64,000 nucleotides of DNA from NCBI GenBank assembly GCA_949825025.1, contig OX463783.1:18333533-18397532 (forward strand). The letters are read 5' to 3'. Of the stretch, positions 1 to 10,944 are shown in pieces. Numbering within the stretch: position 1 is the stretch's first letter; the number at the start of each line of letters is the position of its first letter. The notes beneath the pieces were generated by a model. That model was not told where the DNA came from. It ran no database searches and saw only the letters and a program-made list of their open reading frames with translations. The stretch is from Siphlonurus alternatus (Eukaryota; Arthropoda; Insecta; Ephemeroptera; Siphlonuridae). A program made the position numbers and the translations under genes.

Positions 1-2
1 TT

Positions 3-194
3 TCACTGGTGTAGACAAGGTTGGGGAAAAGAAGAGGGTTTACTACCATATTTTCTACTGTATTGAAATATAAATTTTGTATATATACACACAGTACGTT
101 CATAAAACGTTGTATTATTAATACAGATCGGTTGACGATAAGTAATGTTATTCTTATAGGGCGCAATCCTCCACTCTGTATTAAATACCATCAT
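3..194 (-). CDS. Weak exon-like open frame at left edge
   Basis: A 63-codon minus-strand frame reaches almost to the window edge, begins with two ATG codons and ends at a stop. It has three cysteines spread along a basic, Asn/Thr-rich peptide. Just inside the frame, an acceptor-like ATTTAATACAG precedes codons for EWRIAPYK, so a spliced terminal exon is as likely as a free ORF. I recognise no family. The overlapping plus-strand frame (21-221) is also open, so frame openness is weak evidence. Confidence 0.12.
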   Translation of the reverse strand: MMVFNTEWRIAPYKNNITYRQPICINNTTFYERTVCIYTKFIFQYSRKYGSKPSSFPQPCLHQ

Positions 195-200
195 GTTATT

Positions 201-672
201 GACTTACAGTTCAATCACTAATATGCATATATATAAATTATTTATTTTAGCAACTATATAAGTTGGCAATTACGAGCTAATTTATTATATTAGTTTTTTA
301 CTGGTTTTTACTAGTTAATAATTTTATAGAGACCCATCAATATCATAACTCAGACTATTAAATAAGTTTAGACTTAAAATGACGTATTAAAACTTCATAA
401 ATATACTGAGGTATTATCGTGATAAATTGTTGTTGTACCTGTAATTTATTTCCTCTTTTCCTAAAACTTCAACTTCTCTTGTTTTTTTTTTAAATAATCT
501 TCAATGTTTGTTAACAAGATATAAATAACAAGAGGGGGTTATAATATGGGAAAATATATACTTGAAAAGTTTACATTAACATGTTGTTATACAATGTTGC
601 AATATAAAAACATAAAAATGTTAATTGAAGTAAAAAAAAAAAAAATACATAATTAAATATTTAAAATATATT
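201..672. other. AT-rich spacer, nothing recognised
   Basis: Low-complexity A/T sequence with a poly-T run near 481-491 and a poly-A run near 632-644. I see no gene, hairpin or repeat copy here. Confidence 0.6.
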
Positions 673-673
673 A

Positions 674-800
674 TACACTCGTCGCCTTGGAAAACTTCCC
701 ACTTGCAGCCTTATTAATCATAATGCCGTGTGTTATTCTTACCGGGGCATTGTGATTAACAAGGCCGCAAAGGGACATTTTCCGGGGCGACGCCTGTACA
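674..800. mobile_element. Foldback MITE, family A copy 1
   Basis: Near-perfect palindrome of about 127 bp. The left arm reads CGTCGCCTTGGAAAACTTCC and the right arm ends GGGGCGACGCCTGTACA. The centre is GTGTTATTCTTACCGGGGCA. Five further copies or fragments are at 5539, 34779, 38978, 41208 and 56769. It is flanked by TA-rich sequence and ends in TGTAC. It encodes nothing, as expected of a non-autonomous element that a transposase elsewhere would have to mobilise. Confidence 0.85.
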
Positions 801-994
801 TTTTGTAACAGCTTGAACGTAATTTTTTTTCCATTTTTTTGGTGATACAAGAAAAAAAACATGTGCAAATTTACATTTTTTGTTACAGTTATTAAGCAAA
901 AAAAAAAAAAAAAATAGTTTAGATTTTCAACGCTCCAATGCTAAACGAAAAATAAATTTGCTTACTATATAGTTATTAAATTTACAGACAATAT

Positions 995-1116
995 AGGTCT
1001 GTTCGTAAATACACAGAAAGAATCGATTATTTGTGATGAACCTTATGTTCCATGTATACAGAAGGTTCATCATAAATAATCGATTCTTTCTGATTGTGTA
1101 TTTAGGAACAGTATAT
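995..1116. mobile_element. Foldback MITE, family B copy 1
   Basis: Inverted repeat with arms of about 50 bp. The left end is AGGTCTGTTCGTAAAT and the right end is the complementary GTGTATTTAGGAACAG. Inside, AGAAAGAATCGATTATTTGT pairs with its complement around 1070-1092. A second copy is at 40482-40591 and a fragment lies at 16897. Confidence 0.8.
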
Positions 1117-1763
1117 ACTAATATGCACAACGTTTAATAAACTAAAATCTTTGGTTTTACATATACAAGTAATTTCTTCTTTGTAAAACTAGTTCTCATA
1201 CCATCATGAAATAATTTTAAAACACCAAAATTTCTGCAGGTATTTTTTTTTACGTGTATAGACTATACCTGAAAGAGGTGTGTCATGATATTTCGATTAT
1301 GAAAAATTATTATATTTAATTTTATGACGTGGCTAGCAATGAACTTATGCCCTTTACCTGAACAGTTAATACTATAAGGCATATATAGTTTTATATTATC
1401 ATCACTTTTTTATATATTTTAATCTACCTACAGGCTATGTTCTTGTGACGATATAAAAAAAATTTAATTGTGTATTAATAAAATATCCAAAGGCAATTTT
1501 ACGTACGTTTCAATTAATTCGTTTGTTTTTATAGATGTTATATAGATTAGATTAAAATGACAATTATTTGAGATTTTTTTGCCATTTGCCTACTAAAAAT
1601 ATAAAAAATAGGGGATAACATATTTTATATTGTACATGTGTACACTTTAGGATAACTCAAACGTTAACACGCTTTAAGATTTACTGCATGGAAGCTACAA
1701 AATACATATCAAATGAGTTTAAATACACTCCTATTATTTACAATTTAGTATATATATATTCAT
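1117..1763. other. AT-rich spacer
   Basis: No hairpin, repeat copy or exon-like frame is recognised. Poly-T/A runs occur at about 1246 and 1456. Confidence 0.5.
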
Positions 1764-1887
1764 AATGGGAGCGATTCATGAAGGAGTTATCCAGGTTTCT
1801 CGCTAACCACGATTAGCACTAGCCTAACTCAATATATAGACACTAAACGTAATTAGTGACAAAAATGGTTAACTATCCTGAGATGTA
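1764..1887. mobile_element. Foldback MITE, family E copy 1 (right end decayed)
   Basis: The left end ATGGGAGCGATTCATGAAGG matches the family E terminus, followed by CCAGGTTTC and a CTAACCACG-type arm. The right arm is recognisable (GTTAACTAT) but the terminal GCGCCCAT is lost or diverged. A family C element starts immediately after it. Confidence 0.7.
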
Positions 1888-2205
1888 ATGGAGTATCGAC
1901 CTCAATTTTTTTTATTGCAGAAATGGATAGAGGGTGCAAAGTTATGCTACCCTGATTATTTTCAGATTTTTTACAGGCCAGGAACTATTTTTAAAAAATT
2001 ATTGAAAGTCCTTTTTGTGACTTCACGAGACGCCGCTTCTTAAGAAAAAGATAGGACTTGTCGCCGCGTGACGTCACAAAAAGGACTTTCAATAATCTTT
2101 AAAAAATAGTTCCCGATCTTTAAAAGATCTGAAAAAAATCAGGGTAGCATAACTTTGCAACCTCTATCCATTTCTGCAATAAAAAAAATGAGGTCGATAC
2201 TCCAT
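1888..2205. mobile_element. Foldback MITE, family C copy 1
   Basis: A 318-bp palindrome with termini ATGGAGTATCGACCTC / GAGGTCGATACTCCAT and a TA dinucleotide on each side (1886-1887, 2206-2207). This is consistent with a TA target duplication. Subterminal TTATTGCAGAAATGGATAG and CAGATTTTT blocks pair with the other arm. The core differs between the arms (CTTAAGAAAAAGATAGGAC) and carries TGACGTCA at 2069. Copy 6 at 41359 is the closest relative. Confidence 0.9.
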
Positions 2206-3197
2206 TAAGCCTCTATGATAAAAAAATAAAAAGTTCTTGTTCTTGTTTAATGTTATATAAATTAACATAGTTAAAAAATAAAAATTTAAACAATTACAAT
2301 AAAAAAAAGTTGTACTTATTCTTCTGATATTTCAAAATTCACTCAAACTATAACAATAAAGTAACCCATGATGTTTTTCTTAGTTTTCAGCATTATCAAG
2401 CATTATATTGGTTTTAAGCTCCTTACCAATTTTATTTTTTTGGTTTTATGGAGGAGGGTTGATGAAGTTAAGTGTATTTTTTGGGAGAACTGGGTGCTTT
2501 TCTTATCTCCAAAATTCACAAAACTGAAACTTTTTATATCCTATACTACCAATTGTAAATGTAGTAATGTTTGAATTTTCTGTAAGTTGATTGTAAGATT
2601 TTGTGATACTTTTTCGTGTTTATGTAACTGAGAAGTGAGGATAGACTTTGGTATTGATTTTAACATGCGGGTAATTAAGCATCTAATTAAGACACGGTAA
2701 GGAGAAACTACGAGGAAATGTAATTTTATAATGGAAATTCCTGAAAACGTAGTTGGCATGTTGACTTTGATGGTTTTCTGTAAGTTAAATATTTATTTTA
2801 AAAAAATATTTCAATCTCTAACAATTAAATTTTATCATATCGTGTAATATTATAAAATTTTAATAAAATATGAGTAGATTTTTTTTTTTTGAATTAAGAT
2901 AAGTTAAAATTGTATGAAACTAAAGCAAAATAAAATTATTTTTGTTTGAATATACATTTTATATATAGCAAGGCTATAAATTTAAACATTGAAGGGATTT
3001 TTATCCCACAAAGAAATACTTTCATTTAAAAAAAAAATGTAATATCCATGTAATATTTATAACAAAAAATTGCTATTAAAGTAAAAAGTGTAAAAAACAT
3101 AGACAGGAAACTGAAGGTCAAAAGTTAATCCAAAGCAGTGCTGCCTCTGGCAATTTCCAGAACGAGGATTAAAAATAAAGTCAAGTGGGAGACTTAC
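2206..3197. other. Spacer with short overlapping open frames
   Basis: From 2368 to 2759 both strands carry 68-72 codon frames, but neither has a convincing composition or splice context. A TTTTCAG on the minus strand near 2750 could be an acceptor, yet the frame closes after about 20 codons. The rest is A/T-rich. Confidence 0.4.
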
Positions 3198-3226
3198 ACA
3201 CTGTCGCTGCTGAAATACGTCGTCAT
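3198..3226 (-). CDS. Possible minimal first coding exon
   Basis: On the minus strand an ATG (3226-3224) opens MTTYFSSDS, and the frame runs straight into a perfect GTAAGT donor at 3197-3192. The patch around 3130-3230 is visibly richer in G+C than its flanks. No downstream exon in a compatible phase was found, so this may be chance. Confidence 0.12.
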
Positions 3227-3619
3227 TGCTGTTTGTGTTCTTATTTAACAGTAAAAAAACACGGGATTAAAACTTCAATCAATGGTATAATAAAGTGATA
3301 GGGCAATCAAGAAGAGCTTGTCTATATTGCCCCCTACCTTCCACCCCCACATATACATACGTTACCACCTTCCTTGTTTTTCAAACATTGAAAAATATTC
3401 TGCAACGAATCCAAAATATCACAATTATTAATTATTCATTAATTTATTTCCTCAAAATAATATTGAGGAGTTAATTAAATAAATTGAAGAAACACGTACA
3501 CTGACACCATGAAATTTATCTTGCTTATGATAGAGTTTTATTGTGAATCCAGATATTCTCTAATTTTACTTTTTTCCCTTATTATAAACTCTTCTTACTC
3601 AAAAAGCATTTAATTAAAT

Positions 3620-3727
3620 TTATAAAAGAAGATAGTCAGTTTTCTCATTAAAAACGGTCAATATCATTAATTTAGACTGACGTTAACCACGGTTATAATA
3701 ATCAACCTGGTTATCTCCTTCTTAAAC
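3620..3727. mobile_element. Degenerate family E foldback, copy 6
   Basis: AAGAAGATAGTCAGTTTTCTC on the left and AACCTGGTTATCTCCTTCTT on the right form imperfect inverted arms around a TTAACCACGG core. Both arms match the inner parts of family E copies at 47757 and 50148. The outermost GGGCGCGATTC terminus is missing. Confidence 0.5.
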
Positions 3728-5062
3728 CACATTGTGTATTTAGATTTTTTTATTAGTTGACTCGGGAAATCAGATCTGAATTTTTCTAAGGCAATTGCGG
3801 AATACAGACATCTTGTATAATGAAATATTTGAAATATTACCATCTAAGTAAGTAGAAAGTTTCTCAATGGATGAATATTTACAGATATTGTTTTCTATTG
3901 GATATGCAAACTGGTTGACAGTAATTCAAATCATGTTTTTTGTATTCTCTAGCGATATAACGCAACCAACACACAAGACGTTGCTGGTAATACAGTTTGC
4001 ATAATATCCTATCATTGTAGTGCTCTCATGCATAATATAATCGATATATATCTACTGAAAATATCATCGTATATTTAGATTTTACAACACATTTTTTTTT
4101 TTTAAATAAAAAGATATATGACAATGTATGAAAGTTTCTTCTCACGGGTATAGACAATTTGCCTTGAATCATGAAACCTTTTTAACATAAATTAGGAAAA
4201 GAAATTTTTAACTTTCTGCTCTATATGGGAAAATCTTTAACTTTATTAGCTGTACGTTTAATTTACTCTTATTATATCATATTTGAATCTTTCCAGATTA
4301 TTGTTGCTTTTTTCATTAGACCCAAACCTGAGACCTGATTTGATTTACTGAACTTGAATTTGGAGTAAATTGTAATCAGAGTCGTTACAGTTAATTAATT
4401 TAATATTCCCACAACATTTTTTTTTTAGCTGTTGAAAATATAAAAGAAACGATCGAATAAACTTTTTGGTATTTTTGATACGAACAGTTTTACTGTACCT
4501 CATTATTTATATGAAAGTCTATATAAATATTTCCTTACAAAATTTTATGTTAGCTAAAAAAAATACATATATACTAGTAATAATTAGTATTATTTATACA
4601 ACATAACACACACAAAATCTAATTTTGGATTAATAATTATATGGTTAAGATTAAATTATTATTATGTCATGTATATTTATATATTTTGCTCTTTGTTTTT
4701 GTATATTCTATAAGAGATATTATATTGAGCATTCGTATTATCTTCAATACAAAAAGTGGCTCCGCTCTGAATGTTTGCATTAGACTAATATATGAAGTTT
4801 TTGTAACTAAATGAAAAGGTCAAGTGATCATAGATATATAATATAGCAAAAAGTAGAATGAATATTAATAGCGTTTAAAACAAACATTGTACACACCGTT
4901 GCATAATGAATCAGAATCTTATTTCTGAATTAAATGAAGGAAAAAAGGTAGATTAAAATTAATTACATTTGTTCAGATATTTTTATAATTTAAACTAAAT
5001 GGTGATTTGAATTTAGTTAAGTTGAATTCTATTCGTGCATGTGTGTGCTATCTTATAACAGC
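3728..5062. other. AT-rich spacer
   Basis: Only A/T-rich sequence with short poly-T runs (about 4090-4104 and 4419-4427). I see no gene or repeat copy. Confidence 0.5.
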
Positions 5063-5137
5063 GTTTTTCCTTACAAGAAAATTTCATCTTTATACAAACA
5101 ATTGATAGTTATAAATGTTTTCTTGTAAGAAAAATTG
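5063..5137. repeat. Short foldback hairpin (R)
   Basis: GTTTTTCCTTACAAGAAAAT pairs with ATGTTTTCTTGTAAGAAAAA across a loop of about 35 nt. It is probably a small MITE or its remnant; no second copy was noticed. Confidence 0.55.
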
Positions 5138-5397
5138 TATGTAATGATTAGGAAAATTGTATCGTGTAATACCAGCTTTATAGTAATTATTATTGATTTT
5201 TAAATTTCAAAACTTAAAACAAGAAAATGACAAATGAGATGTCTAGCTATCACCTCATTAAATTAATTAAGTTGTTATTTATAAAAACTAGAAATTTTGG
5301 CTACTTGTCAATATTTTCACTTACTTAGAAAAATTAAAAAAACGACTAACGCAATGTGTATATTTTACATAAATATTTTTTAATTTGTCTTTTACAG

Positions 5398-5497
5398 TAT
5401 TACAGATCTTAGTTCACGTGTAGATTCGACTGCTTTCGGTGATAGTCTTTTGCTTTATCCCATCCAGACATATATAGCTAAACTGTCTCGAAGCTAG
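5398..5497 (+). CDS. Exon-like segment, acceptor to stop
   Basis: A polypyrimidine tract ending TTTGTCTTTTACAG (to 5397) is followed by 33 codons, counting the stop, of balanced composition: ITDLSSRVDSTAFGDSL then LLYPIQTYIAKLSRS, TAG. The segment is about 43% G+C in a much poorer background. If real it is the last coding exon of a plus-strand gene whose other exons are not visible. The exon would start in phase with one leading base. I recognise no domain. Confidence 0.3.
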
Positions 5498-5538
5498 GTG
5501 CTATACTCAAGTATTAATCTAAGATCTGTTAGACTGTA

Positions 5539-5667
5539 TAGTAGTCGCCTCGGAAAATTTCCCTTTGCGACCTTGTTGATCACCATACCCCGTAAGAATA
5601 ACATACGTACAGGGCTCGGTGATTAACAACGCTGCAAGTGGGAAATTTTCCAAGGCGATTAGTGTAC
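5539..5667. mobile_element. Foldback MITE, family A copy 2
   Basis: Left GTCGCCTCGGAAAATTTCCC, right GGGAAATTTTCCAAGGCGAT, then AGTGTAC. The central GTAAGAATAACA is the family signature. Arms are about 55 bp. It sits 40 bp downstream of the exon-like segment ending at 5497. Confidence 0.85.
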
Positions 5668-6019
5668 TTTCTATTAAAATGAAAGAAAATAAATAATGGT
5701 GCAAACTACTCAAATGATCAGATATCAAATTATTTGTCATGGCTTGTACCTTAGTTGCTTAGCAACGTAAAAAAAAAAGTTTACTGTTTCTTTTCATTTT
5801 GTTTTAAAAAAAAAGTTTGTTTCTTTTGCTTTGATAGACAAGAAAATTTTCTCTTTCGTACGAGAAATAAATCTTTATAATGAACAACAATGATATGAAC
5901 ACAAGGAGAAGATGTAACAATATATTATCATATATACGTATTTTTACATGTGAAACTAATCAAAATGACAACATGACATCTAAATCTAATGATAAAAACA
6001 AAATTATAGTAGTAACTTT
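5668..6019. other. AT-rich spacer
   Basis: Nothing recognised apart from two poly-A runs (5770, 5805). Confidence 0.5.
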
Positions 6020-6058
6020 TTTAAAGCTGGCTTCTTCCGGAGGGAATATTATATAAAT
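6020..6058. mobile_element. Fragment of family J foldback
   Basis: CTTCCGGAGGGAATATTATA matches the right end of the family J copy at 10733-10908 (ACTTCCGGAGGGAATATAAT). No matching left arm is seen nearby. Confidence 0.5.
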
Positions 6059-8490
6059 TTTACTATACTATATAATCAGAGGACTTACAGCGTCGTCGAG
6101 TCTTTATTACGATTAGCATCAATCAGGGGGGGGAGAGGGGTGCTCTAGAAGATTCAGAAATGAATCCCCTCTAATGCCCCAAACTTAACATTTCAAGGTA
6201 GCCACGCCCCTCCTTACAATTGATTTTAACATTATAACAATATAACATCTACCATAGATGACAGAGAAATGTTTTCATCGAAATATTATTTATTTTATTT
6301 TTCTTTTTTAATAAAGGCTGAAGTGCATGATTTTAAAAGAATATTTAAACCAGACTCTTTTTTTGTACACATCAATGCTTAAAATCATCGCTTGAAAAAA
6401 TTCTTATTCATTCATAATTAATGACTCTCGTGTATTCAAATTGTGTATAAAATATTGATTTTTCTATAAGTAAAAGGGTCGTTTTGATAAACCTTGAAAA
6501 AAAATATAAAATATATAAAGCATTTAATAAAAAAAACGCTGAAAACTCAATTATGAAGCAAATAACCAATTTCCTTCGTAGAAATTATTGAGAGGATTGA
6601 AGGAACCAATTCATTTCAATGTTTCTGGTTTTAACTTAAAATATAAAAAAAAATAAAATAAAACGAAATAAAAAAGTTAGCTTGAAGGTAGTAGAGAATC
6701 TAGCAAAGGAAGTAAGTGGCAAAAAGACCAAAGAGAAAGCATAGTGTGCTCAGTGAAAGAGTATAGTTCATTGTGTGTCTTTGAGCAGCAAATCCAGAGT
6801 TATTAGAAAGCGCAGGTAATGTAGATTATTAATCAACGTGGATTACGTAACATTAATTTCGTTAAAATATTTTATAAGTTGTGGTTTAAAATTTAAAATG
6901 TTTAATGGTCTACAATAAATTATAAATGTAAAGCAAATTTGATATTTTGGCCCATTGAATTTACATATTGGCATAAATCCAGGGCTTAAATTAACCCTAA
7001 GTGTTCAAGGACTTCTTTTATTTAAACTGATTTGATGGCCTCTTATGTTAAATAAAAAATAATTTTAAAATTAAATTTTTGTAAAACTTTTCATTATAAA
7101 ATTCAACAAACTGAATTTTAATATGGAAACTCTTTTGAATACAAGAATTGAATATGTCTGCTTAGAATCTATAATATTACATTTAAAAAATAAATAAATA
7201 AAATTTAACTCTTAAAACTCATGTTTTTTCCCGAATAAAAATTACCAAAATTTGCAAGAAAAAAATATCAATTTCAAATGAATGTTTAAAATTTGTTTGT
7301 ACTGAAAATGAATGGAAAAAACGAAAAAACATACTTTTTTTTTTTTTTTTTTGTTAAGAATATCTTTAAATCGTCGATAAAAATATAAAGAGAATTATTT
7401 AGTACAAAGAAACAAAATAACAAAAAATCTCAGAACTTCGTCCTTCCTAGAAATTTTATTATGCTAAATACGTGACCCCCTTCCCCTTCCATTTTGTAAT
7501 ATCTTGCAAGTACTTCGACTTACTAGTAATTTATTTAATGGAATACCATCATGAAGTACGAAATAATACTTTTTTTTATTTATAGCAATGTAGAGTACTT
7601 CAAATCAACACGAATATGTCCATTATTATTATTTTTTTTATTGGAGCACTTTAATATAAATTCAATATTGTGAAAATGTTATTCCATTTAGAAAATTATC
7701 CTTATTTTTTGTTAAATGACAAGAATTCTGCATCGATTCAAAATTATGTAAAATACCCAATTAATACAACTGTAATAATAATTAACTTGTAGTTTGTCTT
7801 ACGTTGATTATAAAATAAAAAGTATATTTCGGGAGATACGCAGGTTTGTAATTTTTATGAGGTTAAAAAGAACCCCCTTGTCTAAACATTAATTAAATAA
7901 AGTTTGATTTGGGGACTTTCCCAAAGACTGCATGATAATATAATCATGGAAAACGTTCAATATATATTATATAATTATGAGTATATATGCTGTCTCTACA
8001 AAACAGTTTATAATTATTATCATATTAAAAAACATGTGGCTGTTATTTTGATAAAAATAAAAAAAAAAAAAAAACGGCATATAGATTGTAATCAAATTTT
8101 CTTTATTGAACTTGTTTTGAATGTTTTCAAAACAAATTTTATATACAAGTCTCTATATATTTATACATTCATAACTTAATGCCTTTATGAAACTTTATTT
8201 TTATCATTATATATTTCATTTTTTTTGTACTCTGTTACCTTATATAAATAACAAATTATATGTAAATTTTCTTTTTTTCCTTCAAAACTTCAAATTTGTC
8301 ACCACGTAAAGTTTTTGTAATGTAAAAAAATCTAAAAAAAAAAAAACTCACTGTTTTTGATATGTCTTTATGATTAAATTTCTTGTAAAAATAATCCATG
8401 ATACTATATTTATGTATATAATATAGTATTACCTTTTTACCCATCATCACATAGCTTTCTGTATATATATATATAAGAGAGCTACCTTTC

Positions 8491-8493
<3 letters not shown>
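6059..8493. other. Long AT-rich spacer with homopolymers
   Basis: A G-run patch at 6126-6140 lies in a slightly G+C-richer block (6085-6220). A GTAAGT donor-like site faces left there, after only ten codons on the minus strand. Otherwise there are poly-T (7336-7352) and poly-A (8059-8074, 8335-8346) runs and short A/T-rich frames that I do not consider genes. Confidence 0.5.

Positions 8494-8545
<52 letters not shown>
8494..8545. repeat. (CT)n microsatellite
   Basis: An uninterrupted CT dinucleotide run of about 52 bp. It is the first of a pair with 8753-8839. Confidence 0.97.
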
Positions 8546-8548
<3 letters not shown>

Positions 8549-8750
8549 CGGCCTTTGACTCTACTCACAAAAGCTACAACTAACCCATCTCATCCCCATC
8601 ACCCCTCCCAACCACCCCCTTACCCTTTTTCTACCCCTTGAAGTGTAGCGTAGCAAGGCACTCTTCAGAAGAGAAAACTCTTTCCACCATACTGCCTGCT
8701 TCATACCCTTGTTATGTTTTTTTTTATACTGAACACTTTAATTCTCTACT

Positions 8751-8752
<2 letters not shown>
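8546..8752. other. C-rich, A/C-biased island between two CT arrays
   Basis: Pyrimidine-rich unique sequence with many CCC blocks (for example ACCACCCCCTTACCC) between the two arrays. It may be old CT/CC repeat or a polypyrimidine/polypurine tract. No gene is recognised. Confidence 0.4.

Positions 8753-8839
<87 letters not shown>
8753..8839. repeat. (TC)n microsatellite
   Basis: About 43 TC units without interruption. It generates long Ser-Leu and Arg-Glu artefact frames that are not genes. Confidence 0.97.
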
Positions 8840-8843
<4 letters not shown>

Positions 8844-9228
8844 TCTATTCTTACTCACGAAACACGATGACGACAAACGGAGTTCTCTCTTCTTTTGTTT
8901 TTTCATGATTAAACACGCATAGATAAAAAGATAAAGGTGTGAGTACAGTACATATCATGTTAAAAAAAATATGAAAAAGAAAAAAAGTGTGTGTATGCAC
9001 ATAAAAAAAATAGCATACTTCAAAAGAAAATTTATATAATAGTAATTGTATGTAATTTGATCCTCTTTTTTAATTATCTTTCTTTTATATAGAGTATTAG
9101 AAAAAATATATTTTGAAAAATGATAATTATCTATATTATTTTTCTATTACTACACCTTCATTAAAAAAATAATCAATCATGTCATTAACAATTAAATGAA
9201 TTTTCAATATTTTTGTTTTTACAAATAG

Positions 9229-9395
9229 AGGCTTCAAGTGTTCCAATTTCTTCAATTTTCTCCATAAGCCACCATGTTAGAAAATTTGATTTTTTTTTCT
9301 CAGTACCTATTAAAGCTATTAATTTGAAACCATCTCCTACTCCCCCCCCATTTAGAGGTATTCTAATAATGAATCAAGAACTTATTTTCCTCTAA
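9229..9395 (+). CDS. Exon-like Ser/Pro-containing open segment
   Basis: An acceptor-like TTTTTGTTTTTACAAATAG precedes 55 codons, counting the stop: EASSVPISSIFSISHHVRKF ... LKPSPTPPPFRGIL ... stop. It would be a low-complexity, probably disordered tail. The internal TTTTTTTTTCTCAG at 9292-9303 is a second possible acceptor in the same frame. No family is recognised and the A/T content is typical of the spacers, so confidence is low. Confidence 0.2.
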
Positions 9396-9678
9396 AAAAT
9401 TTCTTTAATATCAAAAATGCTATTTCAAGTTTTTTTACATAGGTTTGAATAGGACGGTGGAAACACCGCAAAATCAGCTGACTTGAAGCCTGCATTGTTA
9501 TAGCAGAGTATGAGATACTTCACAGTAATATATATTTTTACATCTTATTCATTGCCTGCAATAAAAAAAAAAAAAAACTCATGCTGATTGTTCAATCCCA
9601 AATATTGCCCATAAATCTAAAAAAGCTTTTAACTTTTATAAATATAATACTTCTCACCTGATACCAAAAGTTACTCGC

Positions 9679-10039
9679 GATATATATAGACGATGTTTTT
9701 CCCCTCCACTCCGCCATTTCCATGTCCACTGTTCGCAGTAACCAGTATTGGCGCATAGGTGCAGGAAATTATTATTATTATTTTTTTTTAATAGAAAATA
9801 TTTAGGAATTTTATTATTTAAAAAATATCTATCGTCTTAAATTATACGCGGTACATACATATAGGGTCGGTTAAAAGATTTTTTTTTTCAACATAATTTT
9901 TAAGTTATTTATTTATTCATTTGGTCAAATTCAAAATTTTATTTTAATTTCATCATGCCCATTTAAAGTATTAGGGCTGCACTTTCACTTCTGTAATGTC
10001 GGCACTCATGGAGGCAGCGCTAGAATCGTCTATATATTG
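9679..10039. mobile_element. Possible element with short terminal inverted repeats (W)
   Basis: TATATATAGACGAT near 9679 and ATCGTCTATATATT near 10026 are inverted. Both are followed inward by relatively G+C-rich sequence (CCATTTCCATG / CATGGAGGCAGC). The interior is not palindromic. Confidence 0.35.
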
Positions 10040-10202
10040 AAATTTTTGTATACCATTTATGTTAAAAATTTTCTCCACATATCAGGTTATGTGAAAAAAT
10101 GATGACATCTCTTTAGCAACGACCACGTTTGATATTATATATTTAAAATTTCATTGATTTGGTTTTCAGTGTTATGTTATTTACTCTCATATTGTTATAC
10201 TC

Positions 10203-10385
10203 TTATTCCCCAGACTTATAACACATCACTTTGATCCAAGAGGTGTCCGTTTTGACAGAGTTTTTCCACGGTTCCCTTAGTTTCATCTCAGCAAATACAC
10301 GTAACAGGCCGTGATCACCACCATCTTTTCTCTCCCTTATTACCTCACCTCTAGTGTCAAACTCATAACTCATAAGAATATATTC
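10203..10385 (-). CDS. Exon-like terminal segment with strong acceptor
   Basis: On the minus strand a 20-plus-base T-rich tract ending TTTTTTTTCAG leads into 61 codons with a stop at the left end. The peptide begins EYILMSYEFDTRGEVIRERK, continues DGGDHGLLRVFAEMKLREPW and ends in MCYKSGE. Charged and hydrophobic residues are mixed as in a folded domain, and G+C rises to about 42%. The acceptor is phase 0. No canonical AATAAA lies close downstream; one is near 9910. I do not recognise the domain. It is most likely the 3' coding exon of a minus-strand gene. Confidence 0.4.
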   Translation of the reverse strand, partial: EYILMSYEFDTRGEVIRERKDGGDHGLLRVFAEMKLREPWKNSVKTDTSWIKVMCYKSGE

Positions 10386-10732
10386 CTGAAAAAAAAATAA
10401 AATAAAAAATAAAAATTTCGAATAAACATATTCATTGAATACAGGACATAAGAAAACATAAATTTTCTTAAAAAACATGTAAATGTTATACGCTTTAACA
10501 AAAAAACATCTTATATAAACGTTTAATTATACATACAAAACGGTAATTTGATACATTCATTACGTCAAAGCTCATGTACTAAAAAGTTGATACAAAAAAC
10601 TTAATGATAAATGACACATCGTCATGATATCATTACATCATCTCTCCCACGCACATGATAATAATGTGGGCGTGTGGCCTATTTTACATACGGGTGCATT
10701 CCTATTTGTCAAATACATTACAATGAATTTTA

Positions 10733-10908
10733 AATTCTTTCCGAAAGTAGCCGGAAGTGTGAAGTTTGCAGCTCTTCTATTTGTTATACAGTTTTAAAAT
10801 TTTAAAGAGTGCAGAAGTACTGACTTATGTATATAAAACTGTAACGCTGTAATATAAATAGGAAAACTAGAAACCTTGCACTTCCGGTTACTTCCGGAGG
10901 GAATATAA
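10733..10908. mobile_element. Foldback MITE, family J copy 1
   Basis: Left TTCCGAAAGTAGCCGGAAGT and right ACTTCCGGTTACTTCCGGAG are inverted, with an inner A/T-rich palindrome (TATACAGTTTTAAAATTTTA / TATATAAAACTGTA). Relatives are at 10945-11800, 47566-47733 and 6020. Confidence 0.75.
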
Positions 10909-10944
10909 TATAAAATTAACTGTACAATTTAAAGAATTTTGCAT

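Noticed and set aside
8638..8908. Ser-Leu and Arg-Glu repeat proteins on both strands
   Set aside because: They are translations of the CT microsatellite; no flanking coding signal.
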